Assembly (NCBI GenBank): GCA_040954595.2
Contig: CM082577.2
Location: 868,001 to 932,000 of the forward strand
Source: Balanoglossus misakiensis
Taxonomy: Eukaryota > Hemichordata
DNA: 64,000 bases
Direction: 5' to 3'
Below, in pieces: positions 1 to 12,123 of this stretch. Both the position numbers and the translations under genes were made by a program. Below the pieces are notes generated by a model. That model had not been told where the DNA came from. It worked only from the letters and a program-made list of their open reading frames with translations, and did not search any database. Each line of letters starts with the position of its first letter. Position 1 is the first letter of the stretch.

Positions 1-234
1 CCGTAAATAATCCATTTTTTCCATCACGACTATTGCACAGCCTGTACATTTGCTCAGCACTGCGAGTGCATGTGTCGATCATGTGGACATGTTTACCAAG
101 GTGCATCATGGGCGAGAGGGGGTTTCCCCATCTTTTATAGGACACAAAATGATGTCATACGCACAATACATGCATTTACTTCAGTGACGGGGGCTGACAC
201 GGATACGTGTTTAATGTTCATCCTTATTCTACAG
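1..234. other. sequence upstream of first visible exon
   Basis: No coding exon can be supported here. It should be intron of the galaxin/beta-helix/ZU5 gene, because the first clear exon opens at 235 behind a pyrimidine tract and acag, and its reading frame needs a base carried over from an upstream exon. The true start codon and signal peptide of that gene therefore lie outside the window. Confidence 0.5.
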
Positions 235-3200
235 GTCGCCAAATGAAAGCGCCAACCTCGATGGTGCCGCTCCATATTGACCATGATGCTTCATTAACCG
301 ACATGCAACACTGTGCATTGTGTCGGCCATCATGGGCTGTCAGTGGAGGTAACTGCTATAATGCAAGAAATGAAATCTGTTGCAATGGAATCATCTATGA
401 AAAGCGACACCAAAATCTCCAGTGCTGTAAGTTTAACATACTTAGTTGTGCATCATCAGTACTGTTTGAAACATTCGTCGAAAAAAAAACCTCGTGTAAC
501 AGAATTCATGTTCAATTTATATTTATGATTTGCATATGGTGACATCTATACAGTCCCAACGATGATTGGTTCAATTAATTTTCCAGGTGGCGACACACTT
601 TATGACGCGAGTGTTGAAGTTTGTTGTGTAAACATAATTCACTCCATCTATCGACCGAAACTAAGGAATGATTCTGCAAACATAATTGATGTTTATCCTG
701 TGAATGAAAACGGTCACGAATCATACAAATGTTGCGGTATCCATCTTTATAACCCAGTCGAAGACTTATGCTGTGGCGAGGTAATCATTTTTTCTTGTCT
801 TTCTTTTCAAGTCGTTTTAATATGCCAGAATTGTTGACAGGAGTTTTACTGAATAATAATTGCAATGGTAAAAACCTGCAATTCATCCTTTCGCCACAAA
901 CTAAGATTTTTTAAGGGATTACTCGATCTGCGAAGCAAGACATATTTGTAGTACGTATCGTGACAGCCATATAGACGCGGCGAAAAATAGTTTACCAATC
1001 AGTTATTTTATGTGCAGCAGCATCTGATATGACCCAAAAACTCAATATATTGTATATTTTCATCTTAGTTTCTTATGTATATTTTTCGTACAGCATAAAC
1101 ACAAGCGGAACGGTATAAATGAATGTTGTGGAATACACTCTTATAATCCTACTGCGCATGTCTGCTGTGAGGGAAGGAGAAGACGCAAAGAAAATCGCAA
1201 CACTTCCTGTTGTGGAACGGAACCGTTTGATCCGGACACTGAGGTCTGCTGTGATGGAAAGGCATACAAATCAAACGGTAAATAGATTTCTAAAGACAAA
1301 TGAGTGTTATCTCAACTAACACTAAACACCACAGTTGTCGAATACTTTAGATTCAATTTGTTTTTCACGCTCTGTTAACCCAAGTTTTATAAACTAAACA
1401 TGAAATACGCATTTTATTAAATGGATCTGGAGCTTTGGGGTCTATAATAGGTTGCTAGTTTAGGTAGAAACTAGAATAGGTGCAGAGTTTAACAAAAATT
1501 ATGTGCCGTCTAAAACTATGGGCCAAGTTTTGTTTTGTCCTGTGCCACGAGAATGTCCTCCCATATAAATCGCCTAGCCTCGCGAAATCTCGCAGGGTCT
1601 CGTTGAGTTCAGAAAATGGTCTATCATACTCATAGCCTTCCAATGCATTCATCTGATTTTCACGTAGGAAACAGTAGCGATCAGAATCCTTGCATGAAAG
1701 AGCCTCGTGATATAGTGCGTATTGACCATCCGGGACCTGAACAATCATCTTGTGCTGACGTCACTTACAATCCGCTGAATGAAACATGCTGCAATGGGCT
1801 CCTGTACCTCGCTGATTCACATCTGTGTTGCAACGGCCAAGTTGTCTCGCTGCAAAATGGAACTTTCAACAGTCAGAGCGGGCGCTGCTGTGGGAGGCGC
1901 CGCCATGTTCAAGTGTACGACCCGGAAAAGCAGATGTGTTGTGACGACAGTCTATATGACCGTGACTTTTCAGGTAAGAGTGTTTCGGTAAAATCTTCGT
2001 GAAGAATCTACAAAGCAGAATATCTTTTCATCTTCGCTTACAGCACAGACCCTATTCTTTTCTATAATATTAGAAGAACATCATACAGATTTAGAGCAAA
2101 TTCATAATTAAGAAAGTGTAAGGTTTCTCTTAAACTGTAATAAATTTGTATTTTTCTGTGCAATGTTTTAGGCTGTGAGAGTGTGAAGAAGGTATGGTAT
2201 GTGTCGAACAATGGCGGAAAGGACGGTCAGGAATGTGGTAAGACACGTGACAAAGCTTGCAAAACACTGCCCTATGTTGCTCACTTCTTGGACTGGGGTA
2301 GTGTGCTGATGGTCGACGGGAAAGACACTGAAAGGCATCCCTACAACGTTTGTGGAACGGGCGAAAATGAAGAACACGGTAGCCTGGGACTTACATTCGA
2401 CATTTCGCTGAGCATCATTGGTTACAATGGTCGGGTTTACATTGATGGTGGTGAAGTTCAATGTCAAGTTTTCGTCTTCAACGGTACTGGTACAAACGCA
2501 CTCGGTAAGCAAATGATGGTTATGTTACAGGGCATCTCAGTGGTGAGCAGCGCTGCATCGTACCACGATGCAGTCGTTACCGTTATCGACGCCAGCTTGC
2601 TGATCACAGATTGTTATTTCATCAATAATGCGATTGGATATGCGTTGAAGTACATTCTGAGCAATGATATTAATCTTTTTACCTATCACTTACAAATTAA
2701 CGACACTTTCTTCATCCGCAACGGAGGAGGACTGGCGGTGGTGATGCCAATTTCCAATGAGACGAAGAATACCCTAATTATAAACATTTCTGGAAGCATC
2801 TTTCGCGAAAACACACAAGGAGGCGCCCTTGTATTGCAGAATGTTGGAACGGTGTCGATCATATTTTCTGCCTACAACTGCACTTTTCAAAACAACCAGG
2901 GAGGAACCGGGGGTGCTGTGAACATTTATTCGAGTTCAGTTGACGGGACTGATGCAACACCGCCACCATACGTAGACAAGGTTGAGGAACCCTTGGAACT
3001 TGCTTGCCGCCCACGACCTCATTTTGACGATGGTTACTTCCCTTCATCCGAGGCAGTGTCGACATATAGGTCTAGTCGTTGCCTGCTTGGCGAGTTGGGA
3101 CACCGCGTGTCAAAGAACGAAACAGAGAAGTCGTTTTATTTCTCCTTCAGTAGCGTTGAATTCTTGGAAAACAAAGCAAACACGAAAGGAGGAGGGTTGT

Positions 3201-6200
3201 TCGCTGACCTGAAACCATCAATGGTTTTTCTCAGTTTTAAAGATTCCTTATTCGTCGACAACTCGGTCAACGATAAAACCGGCAGAGGAGGAGCCGCGTT
3301 CATCAATGGCGGTCACACCACCCTTCAATCGTGCATTTTAAAGAACAATTCAGCCCCCTTCCTCGGTGGGGCGTGGTACAACGACGAACTAACAGAGAGT
3401 CTGAACATTACCGATTCAAACTTCACAACCAGTATTTCTACCAATACTCGAGTTGGGGAACTTTTGTTTTCTAACAGCAAGGGACCAATAGCTATATCAA
3501 ATACAGGTTTTGAAGTCGACAGCAAGATCAATGACGACATCACAATACTTCTGCACAACGGAGAAGGTGAATACATGGTTGACAGCGATACTGAAGTGAT
3601 ATGTCCGATGGGTTACACTCTTACAGTAGCTCATGATAGTCAATGCAGCATATATAACCTCTCGTACACTTGTCTTCCTTGCCCCAAATCTAAATACTCC
3701 TTGGAAAGAGCTCACAGTTATGGAACAAATATTGCGGATAATGTCACCTGCATCGACTGTCCATCAGGAGCCAACTGCGAGCACGCCGCGCCACGGGCAG
3801 CGCCGAACCACTGGGGGTTTGAAACAGATCTAGAAGAATCCATTTTAAAGTTCGTGTCTTGCCCAAGCGGGCGCTGTTGCACAAGCCGCGACAAGGACCA
3901 CTGCGTCGATTTCAATTCGTGTCCGCACAATCGAAGCGGGACGCTGTGTTCGACATGTGAGTCTACCCACAGCGCTGTGCTGGGATCCACAGTTTGCATA
4001 AGGAAAGAAAGATGTCATGAGGGTGCCCTATACATTCTAGCTGTACTGTCGATATCTATGGCTGTGCTCTTTGTCGCGTTGTTCCTATTTAAAGTACCCA
4101 TAACCAAATTCATATTTGGTGAGGTAACGTTCATCGAATCGAATGAGAGTAGCAAAGACATCCGAATGAGTAACATGGCGGAATCAATGTCCGTTAGCAA
4201 GAAGGAACGACCTTGGTTGCGAGTTCAAGGTCTACCCTCGGAATACTCTGACGATTATATCAAGATATTATTTTTCTATTATCAAGCTGTAGATTTGGTG
4301 ATATTTGACAGAACGACCGATCCATACTCGCCAAGCGAAAGTTTCACTAAGTTTGTGGTAAAATTGTTTAATTTCCAGATAATTACACCCTTTTATGTGA
4401 CCTGCTTTCAAGATACCTTCGATATTCTTCGTGGTCTGATACTTCCTGAAAATGGGTTTCTAAGTTACGTTTGGTTGATGGTTATGCTCATTATCTTCGC
4501 TGTCGTCACATTCAGTAGGAGAAAATCAAAGTTGAATAGAAACCTTTCAGGTTATTCTGAATGTTTAACCCGAGCATCACTGTACGTGGTCATATTTGGC
4601 TATATCGTCATCGCAAGGAAAGTCTTCACACTTATGGATTGTACTGACATCAATGGTAGTCCAACTTTGACATACTACACAAACGTCCCCTGTGGCTTGT
4701 GGTGGTGGTACGCGCTGTATGTTTATATGGTTGTTGCAATTTATCCGTTTTGGTTTTCAGTTATTGTAGGATCTGTCCTTCTGGAGAAGAGATGCATCGG
4801 AATAAGGGGGTTTATCTTCGCCTGCATCTTTCCTCTTCCGTTCTTGTTTTTGACGACATTTTTTCTTTGCTTGAGGAAGCGATGCACAAGGTTCAAAGAA
4901 CTAAGTTCCGAGTCGCCTATTGGCAAATCGACAGAACGCGATACAACTTTTACTGCCCTTGGTGTCATCCAGGCGCCGTTTGAAAATAATCTACGAAGGT
5001 ATTGGGAGGGAGTACTCATGTTCGGTCGCCTGGTACTGCTCCTCTGCTATTTTTATGATTTTCAGAATATTTTGCTGCGTTCCGTGTTAATGATATTGAT
5101 ATGTGGGGTACTGGCCATTGTGCATATACTGGCGCTGCCATTTTCGACAAAATCATCTAACTGCTTCTGCATAATTTCTCAGCTGTTGCTTGTACTGGTT
5201 GCTTGTTTGAACTTGCTCGATGTTTTGTCTCAGTCATATGTGTTGTCTTTCGCTGAACCAGAAGGGTCTTTGGACTACTGTCTGGAATGGCTGGAATTTT
5301 CATTCGTTCTGATCCCGTTTGTGGTCGTAGCCATTTTTGTTGTCATAGGGCTCATCTGTCGCACACATCGGCGCATAAGGGGAAGAAAGCCGGAATCTGT
5401 AGAGTCTGAGAGCTACGGAGGTTCTTCAGAGCGAGAATCCTTGATTAGCGATAATCCTGACCACCGATTCAAACCAGTTTATGAAAATCCAATAGACGTG
5501 GAGAGTGCAAAAGGTCAAAATAAAAACGATGGAGCCACAAATGGAAGCAAGTCTAAAAAATCAAGTGCGGTTCTGATAGACAGTGGATATCAAGGCTCGA
5601 ACACCGTCTCTGACGCTTGTCAATCACAACAGGTGGACACTAGTGGGATTTCAAAGCGTGAAGATTTTTCTTCAGAGACGAGTAGCCAACGGCACAGTAT
5701 TGACTTCACAGGAACAGTGCTTCTGGAACATCATATGCAGGACAAGGAAGAGGAAACTTCCACACCTGCTAACAGTGCAGTGGCCGTGGCCGATGTTCAT
5801 TATTCCGACAGTGCATGCTGTTCAGATTCGCCCTCGGAAAGACATCTAGAGGTATATAATTGGCGCGATGACCAGGTGTACATCTTGGCATGTTTGGATC
5901 AATTCAACAAAATAGTGAGCGGACTGCCAGATCCAAGCTTACTGTCTTCTACCAATTTCACCACAAATATATTCGCTGCAGGGCAGTTTGACCACGAGGG
6001 CGGTCACCTGACGATAGAGCAAGCCGGAGTCAACCTGTTCATCCCGCCAGGAGCTTTGTCCGAGTATGACGAACCGAGAAAGATCCACATATGCGTATCG
6101 GTCGTCGATCGTGAGTACCCGTGCCTGGGTGCCAATCAAACCGCTCTGTCTGCCGTGATACGGTGTAGCCCACAAGGTTTGAAATTCCAGAAACACGTCC

Positions 6201-7174
6201 TGCTGTCTGTCAAGCACTGTACGACTCCGACGAACGTCAGTGGAGGTTTCCAGCTGTTGGCCAGCGACACTGCCCTCAACCAACCCACGAAGTGGTACAA
6301 CGCCAGCGAGACTGGAAAGTTGTTGTGCATCTGTCAGGGAGAAGACGCAATTTCTTTCACCAGCGCCTTGAGTAACTTCATGGTCACCAGTAACGTCGTC
6401 AACTTGATGACGTTCCGGATTGGCGCCTTCGTGACCAATATCAGTGACATGTCCACCAAACTAAGAATCCGTCTGTGGAGGGCCACTCCTGCTGACACCG
6501 AGGTAATTCACACGGGGAGGACACGAACTTGATTCAAAAGCATTAGAGTTATAAAGAGTGAAGGGCAATAACAGTCAAGTTATATTACAGATGTTAATTT
6601 TGCATTTGTGGGGACATTTCATACGCTTTGTTTTGTTTTTACGTATTTTCTTGAAATAAAACCTGACATCAAGATTTTTTTTATCTTGTAGCTTGTGAAC
6701 GTGAAGGAGTCCAGTGTACGTGGAAAGAAAATAAGTACCGACTGTGAAATTCTGCTTCATAAAAATGGACGAGGCCTGCACGTGGAACTCCAAGATCTTT
6801 CCTGCAACTGGAAAACATTGGACGGCCCTACAAAAGTAAGAGCTTTAACACCGCTTTTGCGCGAATGTGAATACGGCGGTTTGACTTTTAAAACTGTGTA
6901 CAGACAGATCTAACATTTTTGATAATTTGCAATCATTGATAACTTGCAGTTAATTGGTGATTTCTTTCATCTATTGCAGATAATCCCGTACGATTTAATA
7001 TGGCAACAGACTCACAACACTGGACCGTCACCAGTTGTCACATTTCTGCTAGAAATGCCTCGTCGTGGATCTTCTCAAAATCCACTAAGTGCGTCAGTAA
7101 CTGTTTCTGATGACACTGATCAGTCTCTGGTCGCAAAATTTGATATTGCGGAAATCAATGAACACGTTGTGTGA
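235..7174 (+). CDS. galaxin-repeat / PMP-like beta-helix / multi-TM / ZU5-UPA membrane protein (5' partial)
   Basis: Exons 235-426, 587-780, 1094-1277, 1668-1973, 2172-6502, 6692-6835 and 6980-7174 join in one frame to about 1847 residues. Exons 1-4 carry about 13 CC dipeptides in galaxin spacing (CCG..YNP..xVCC.G). The 4.3-kb exon then encodes, in order: a beta-helix region with at least six FxxN...GGA units (about residues 295-765) as in PMP-type repeats; a Cys-rich stretch (765-905); eight or nine hydrophobic segments (905-1355); a Ser/Thr-rich linker; and a ZU5 domain (about 1560-1700, with NLFIPPGAL and SAVIRCSPQG). The last two exons read as a UPA domain (IPYDLIW) ending in a stop, with no death domain after it. 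ZU5-UPA is the cytoplasmic module of UNC5 and ankyrin relatives, so I infer a cell-surface receptor or adhesion protein. Ligand and function are unknown. No named orthologue is recognised. Confidence 0.8.
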
Positions 7175-8588
7175 GGCACGTTTAGTAATGCAAATGCGTG
7201 AGTCTGGGGTGGTGTACTTAGGCCGACACTGCTATCAAACTTGCCGCCACACTTTCTGACGTCATACTTGTCGCAGCTGTAAGAAACATCAAGCAAATTC
7301 AAATATCTTGGCACAAACTGGTTGATTGCCATGGGAGCCACAGCAACATCAAGCGATGCTTTTGTGAAAATGACGAGAAAATCCGAAGACAAAATCACCA
7401 GGACTATTTGGTCTAGTCTCACCTGTTAGTATTTGCATTACAATGCATGTACTGGCTGTGATAATTTCGAAAGAATTGAGATGTGCATGTCTGTCTCTGT
7501 TAAGAAATTTCACAGTGGCGTGACGTATACAGCTGTAAGAAGACTGCTCAATCAGCCACCATAAATTGATGTCCCAAAAGTCGACTACTTTCATTACTTG
7601 GCAGTCCAGCTAATTGGTAGTTCTAGCTTCAAATCATTACAGTAGCACACATATCTAAGATGTTGATAATGTGTCATTTTGTTCACAATGTCATATGACA
7701 CGAATTTATGCACTTGCACTTTTCAAATCAATATTCACGTAGATTTCGGATTTTAAATGTTGGCCTAGACATTTTTTACATTACACAAACAGACTACACA
7801 GGAGGATTCGACCTGGTCATAGGATCTTGGTCATTTACTCACCAGTAAATAACCATGATGTAGGCCTATATGTATCTAGCACGTGTAGACTGGTGTATTA
7901 TACACAGCACAGCATATTTTACAATGGAAGAAATCAATCAATTTACCAATCGGTCATTAGTTACACGCAATCCGTGGTTTTGACGAAAACGACCAAAGAC
8001 ACGTGCAGTTAGAGTTATAAAAAGAAGTATTAAATATTTATTTGCATTTAAACGCCTTCGTCATGTCTTTTATTGCAGTTCGTGTATAAATAAATAAGCA
8101 GGTATTCAATCTTGCAGATCGTTTGTCATTTATTTTCAATCTGAAAGAAGATATATTTCTCAGTGTTCTGTAAAGCACCTGGAAGTATTATGTTTCATAC
8201 TCTATGGTAATCCGACATACAATTTTCAAGTAATTAGTGCGATTTTTCACATAAACAGGGCACTCAAACTTTCTTTCAAAATACTACAAACGCTCGGGAT
8301 TGAGATGGTCTTATGAGGATGCCCAAATATCAATTATGACAAGACTATAGTGCCTTAAAACATTTAACGTTTTAATACATTTCACACTTAAATAAATACA
8401 ATTCACCGGTCTGTTAGATTCTTAATGCTTGATGTCTTTATGATAAGACTCGCGTAATAAACTGTTTCGGTTTTAAAAAGTCATCACCATCTATAGCATT
8501 TATTTCTTACTCCCGATACCATCCTCATCGCACGAAGATAAACGTCTCTTTGGTGATTGTCACCGATGCAGGGTACCAGCCAAGCAAG
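7175..8588. other. 3' UTR and intergenic DNA
   Basis: AT-rich sequence following the stop of the first gene. Short open frames here have no recognisable content. It carries one copy (reverse orientation) of the 11-mer ATAGGCCTACA at 7859-7869. I see nothing else. Confidence 0.5.
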
Positions 8589-8599
8589 TATATATAAAA
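8589..8599 (+). promoter_or_regulatory. candidate TATA box of the coilin gene
   Basis: A TATATATAAAA stretch sits about 70 bases before the coilin ATG. Transcription starting some 30 bases downstream would leave a 5' leader of roughly 45 bases. Supported by position and motif only. Confidence 0.4.
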
Positions 8600-8666
8600 A
8601 GAAGGCATTAGCAACAGTCTGTATAGAGGGCGCTGGTTGACGACCCGCACATGTGTGAAATCCAAC

Positions 8667-11510
8667 ATGGCGCTCTCCATCAGAAACATTCGCGTGCGGC
8701 TGTGTTTTGATGAACCACCGACGCACTATCCGCGAATGGTGTGGTATTTGGTAGATTTAGAGAGCTCCAGATTTGTATCCGACCTTGAAAGCCACATAAA
8801 ATCACGCTTTTCCATCAGCAGGTACACACACGTGCATTTATACTTAGACGAGTACCTGCTTCCGTCAAATGAAAGAATCGACGTCGTTCGTGAAAATGAT
8901 GTTATCCGGTAAGTTTTCAGGGATTGGGACTGCAAATTTACAAACATTAATTAGCACTGTGAGTAGGACACCACCTTTGGCAGTTTCATGGACAGAGTAA
9001 ATGAAATGCCGAGTTATTTCTGCAGTAGTGAGGGAAATTATTTTTCAATGGGACATTTCAAACACATGTAGCATACACAATATTGCATACCCTGCAGCCT
9101 AGTCCAAGCTTCAGATGAAAGGCGATTGCTAGGTTATGGTTATACAAAAATAGGGCTATTTGTTGTGTGCTTTGTCCATAATTAAAGTATTGGACTTGCC
9201 TTGGCTCCTCTAAGCCTAGCTTTGTACATGTCTGTACACCCGGTTGGGCTACTCTATTGAGCCATATTTTGTTAACAAAAATTGAACTGTGTCATAATAT
9301 TGATCTGTTTGCAGAGTAACGCAGGAAGTTATAAACTTTGATGATTCAGAGATGACAGATATAATACCCAAATTAAAAAAGAAGAAGAAAAAGAAGACAA
9401 AGATTGCAGTGATAAACCACCTGTCCAGCCAACACATAAACCTGCCAGACACTGGGCCGTCAGGGTCATTGACTACAAGCAATGATGAAACACAAACTGT
9501 AAACCGTCGGACAAAGCAGAGAAAAAGAAAGAAAAGTCAGATGGATGAGATGAAAGTGGACTTAATGCCTCCCAGAGAAAAGGTTCAGAAGGTTGCCAGT
9601 TCATCAGAGAAAAGGAAGGATAATATGAAGACAAAGTCACCAAAAATTTCACCAAAAAATAATAAAGAGAAACTAAAGACGTCTAAAGTAAGGACTAACC
9701 AAGCGAATTCTGATGGAGGTCGGCAAAAAGAGACCAATAGAGAAGGAAGCGCTATTGGAAAGCACACAAGAAAACAGACAAAACAAAACACTGTAAATAG
9801 TATAGTAACAGAAACAATAAACCACAATAAAGTTGTTGCTGTTAGGAGAAATGATACTGCCTCTACAGACAACCACATCAGGTTTGAATCAGACGAGGAA
9901 TCGACTAGTGACAAAAGTCCGGGAAATGGAGTTAATGCCTCAACTCCTATCAGCTCAACAGCAGCAGAAGTAAAGAAAGCAGATCAAATTTCCAATCACA
10001 AAAAACATTCTGATTCTCAGTCATCATCATCATCCTCATCATCGAGTTCAAGTTCAAGTGAAAGCGATTCAGAATCTGATTCAGAGCAACCAGTCAAGGT
10101 CTCTGAAGAAACCTGCCACCAAGCTGTGAATGGACTGAGTTCCACAGAGACTGAAACACAGAATATAACAAATGAAGCAGTGAATCATGATGCTGATGAA
10201 AATGGTGAAATGGACACAAGGTGTAATCAAAGGAAAAGTCCACAGAAAAGAGGGAATCCGAGATGGAAAATGGGAAAGAAGGAACAACTGAACACAAAAC
10301 TTACCAATATATCCTATTTTATACAGGTTAGTTCATGATTCATTCACTAGTGAGTAGTTTGTAGGTACTAGTAACATAATGTTTCAAAAAGTGCCACCAA
10401 AAATGTTCCATTCAAGCAGTTTACTAGGAATGATGTATTACAAGACCTGTGGACTATCTTCAAAATCATCAAACATAAAGTTATCTTCCCAATAATATAT
10501 GCATGGATTTGTTTTATATTCTTGCTTAGAATGATCCTGAAGATTCTCCAAGAATTTCTCATAGAAGACCACCACCACCCATACCAAGTCAAACTCCACC
10601 TCCACCAAGGAATTATGACACACTTCAAGTCTTGCATGGACCACCTAGAGTTGGAGACAAAATTGCGTACAAGGTATTTATGTGTAATATTTGTTCCTGT
10701 TCCAAAACTTCCCACAGAGGGTGCTGTTGGTGATTGATTTCACAAATTTGACATATAACTGGAGACAGCCTCAGTACATGTTGACAGAAGAAACAGTGAT
10801 GCCATGCTGCATACGCGCTGCAGAACCATACTACGGTACCATATCTTTCTGTCATTGTAAAGCACACTACTTCAATTTTCCCTGTCTGATTTATTTCAGA
10901 TCCTGGAAATGTCACCCTCATACACTCCAGAGATTTCAGAGTATAAGGTGAGAGATAAAGAACGTTAGTAATTATGATTTTTCATGTCTTCTTGAATTAT
11001 TAATGTTTTATTCTCTGGTTTATCAGCAGCTTGTGTTGGTCTGTGATGGCTCATAGTCGATCTACTGAACACACAGTCCAAAATCTCATCCCATCCATCC
11101 ATTTCTTTCTGTTCCGTACATTTGATCCTTAGTATTCCATGTTCTTCCATTTCATTCCAGGAAGGCACTGTGACAGAGTTCAATCCAGTATCCCAGGAAC
11201 TAGAGATTGATCTGAACTTTGATCCTTCATTGACAAAAGACCAGATGTTTCCAGGAAAATTCGACTTGGTGTATGAGGATGAAGATGTGGAGGAAGGAGA
11301 AAATCTCACGGAAAATGAAGTTGCTGCCCCTAACAAGGTTTGTAAAGAGACTTTCGTCAACTCATATACTCAGTACTTTTGGTAATGTTTCATCATGGGA
11401 GTGCTTTTTTGCAATATTTCCTGCAGAAGAATGACATTTTTTTCCATTTTTTCTCCTTTCAGGTTACAGTCAGCTGGACATCATTGATTGAACCAAAGCT
11501 GATCACATGA
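8667..11510 (+). CDS. COIL: coilin, Cajal body scaffold protein
   Basis: Exons 8667-8908, 9315-10326, 10530-10673, 10900-10947, 11161-11337 and 11463-11510 give 556 residues; human coilin is about 576. The first exon encodes the conserved N-terminal self-association domain (VRLCFDEPP, then LDEYLLPSNE...VRENDVIR). The long second exon is a low-complexity linker with a lysine run near residue 100 (nuclear localisation) and a Ser-rich patch followed by SESDSESDSE near 316-338. The last four exons form the C-terminal Tudor-like domain (PPRVGDKIAYK, SPSYTPEISEYK, PGKFDLVYEDED, IEPKLIT), matching vertebrate coilin closely. Coilin organises Cajal bodies and snRNP maturation. The arginine-glycine box that binds SMN in vertebrates is not evident. 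The ATG is the first in frame after the candidate TATA box. Confidence 0.93.
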
Positions 11511-11600
11511 TACCTATAAAGAGCATGAACTCTCAAGAAATCATGTGTTGACTCATGTCTCTTACCTGTATAAGTTTTATTTTTCGCGTCATTTTATTAT

Positions 11601-11606
11601 AATAAA
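11601..11606 (+). terminator. polyadenylation signal of coilin
   Basis: AATAAA about 90 bases after the coilin stop codon, in an AT-rich stretch. Confidence 0.6.
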
Positions 11607-12123
11607 AAAATATTTTACATAACTGGTACGTCAAATAATTTCTCCAAATGAATCTACAGTCAGCCTTTGCAGGGACAATGCTGCAAAATGTCTTCATGCC
11701 TCTACAGTTTTGCAATGCAGACAGACTATTGAACAAAGTTTATGCTGGATACTACTATGTAATGCAAATGCCTTCATAGCCAATTATGACAGGATGTTCA
11801 AAATCTATGCTCATACAGAAGTGAACTTTAATGACATTCGTATATATTCAAAAGAGTATCGGCTATGCTTTGTGTGGAGTAGAATGCTGGAAAATATCAA
11901 GAGACGAAGGTCGATGAACTCATTGTACCATAGATTACATCTCATCACGTACAGCACTTACGTCATATACCGGTAGCTATTCAACAGCCATACACAGAGA
12001 CAGCTGACTGCATTTTGGTGGCCTATTATCGTATCTGTACGATTCCGGAGGTGTGTCGGCTTATTCAAATACGTGTGGGTCACCTGATCTGTTTCGGCGT
12101 TTGTGATTGGAAAAGGCAAGGTC
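11607..12123. other. intergenic DNA and SLC25A10 upstream region
   Basis: No gene seen. A CRE/ATF-like TTACGTCA lies at 11958-11965, about 160 bases before the carrier start codon. An in-frame stop at 12085-12087 lies upstream of that start. Confidence 0.4.

Noticed and set aside
1455-2512. Minus-strand open frames over the galaxin and beta-helix exons
   Set aside because: They are antisense to well-supported plus-strand exons and have no recognisable content.
11958-11965. CRE/ATF site as a confirmed SLC25A10 promoter element
   Set aside because: The 8-base match stands alone with no TATA or initiator nearby, so it is mentioned only as a motif.
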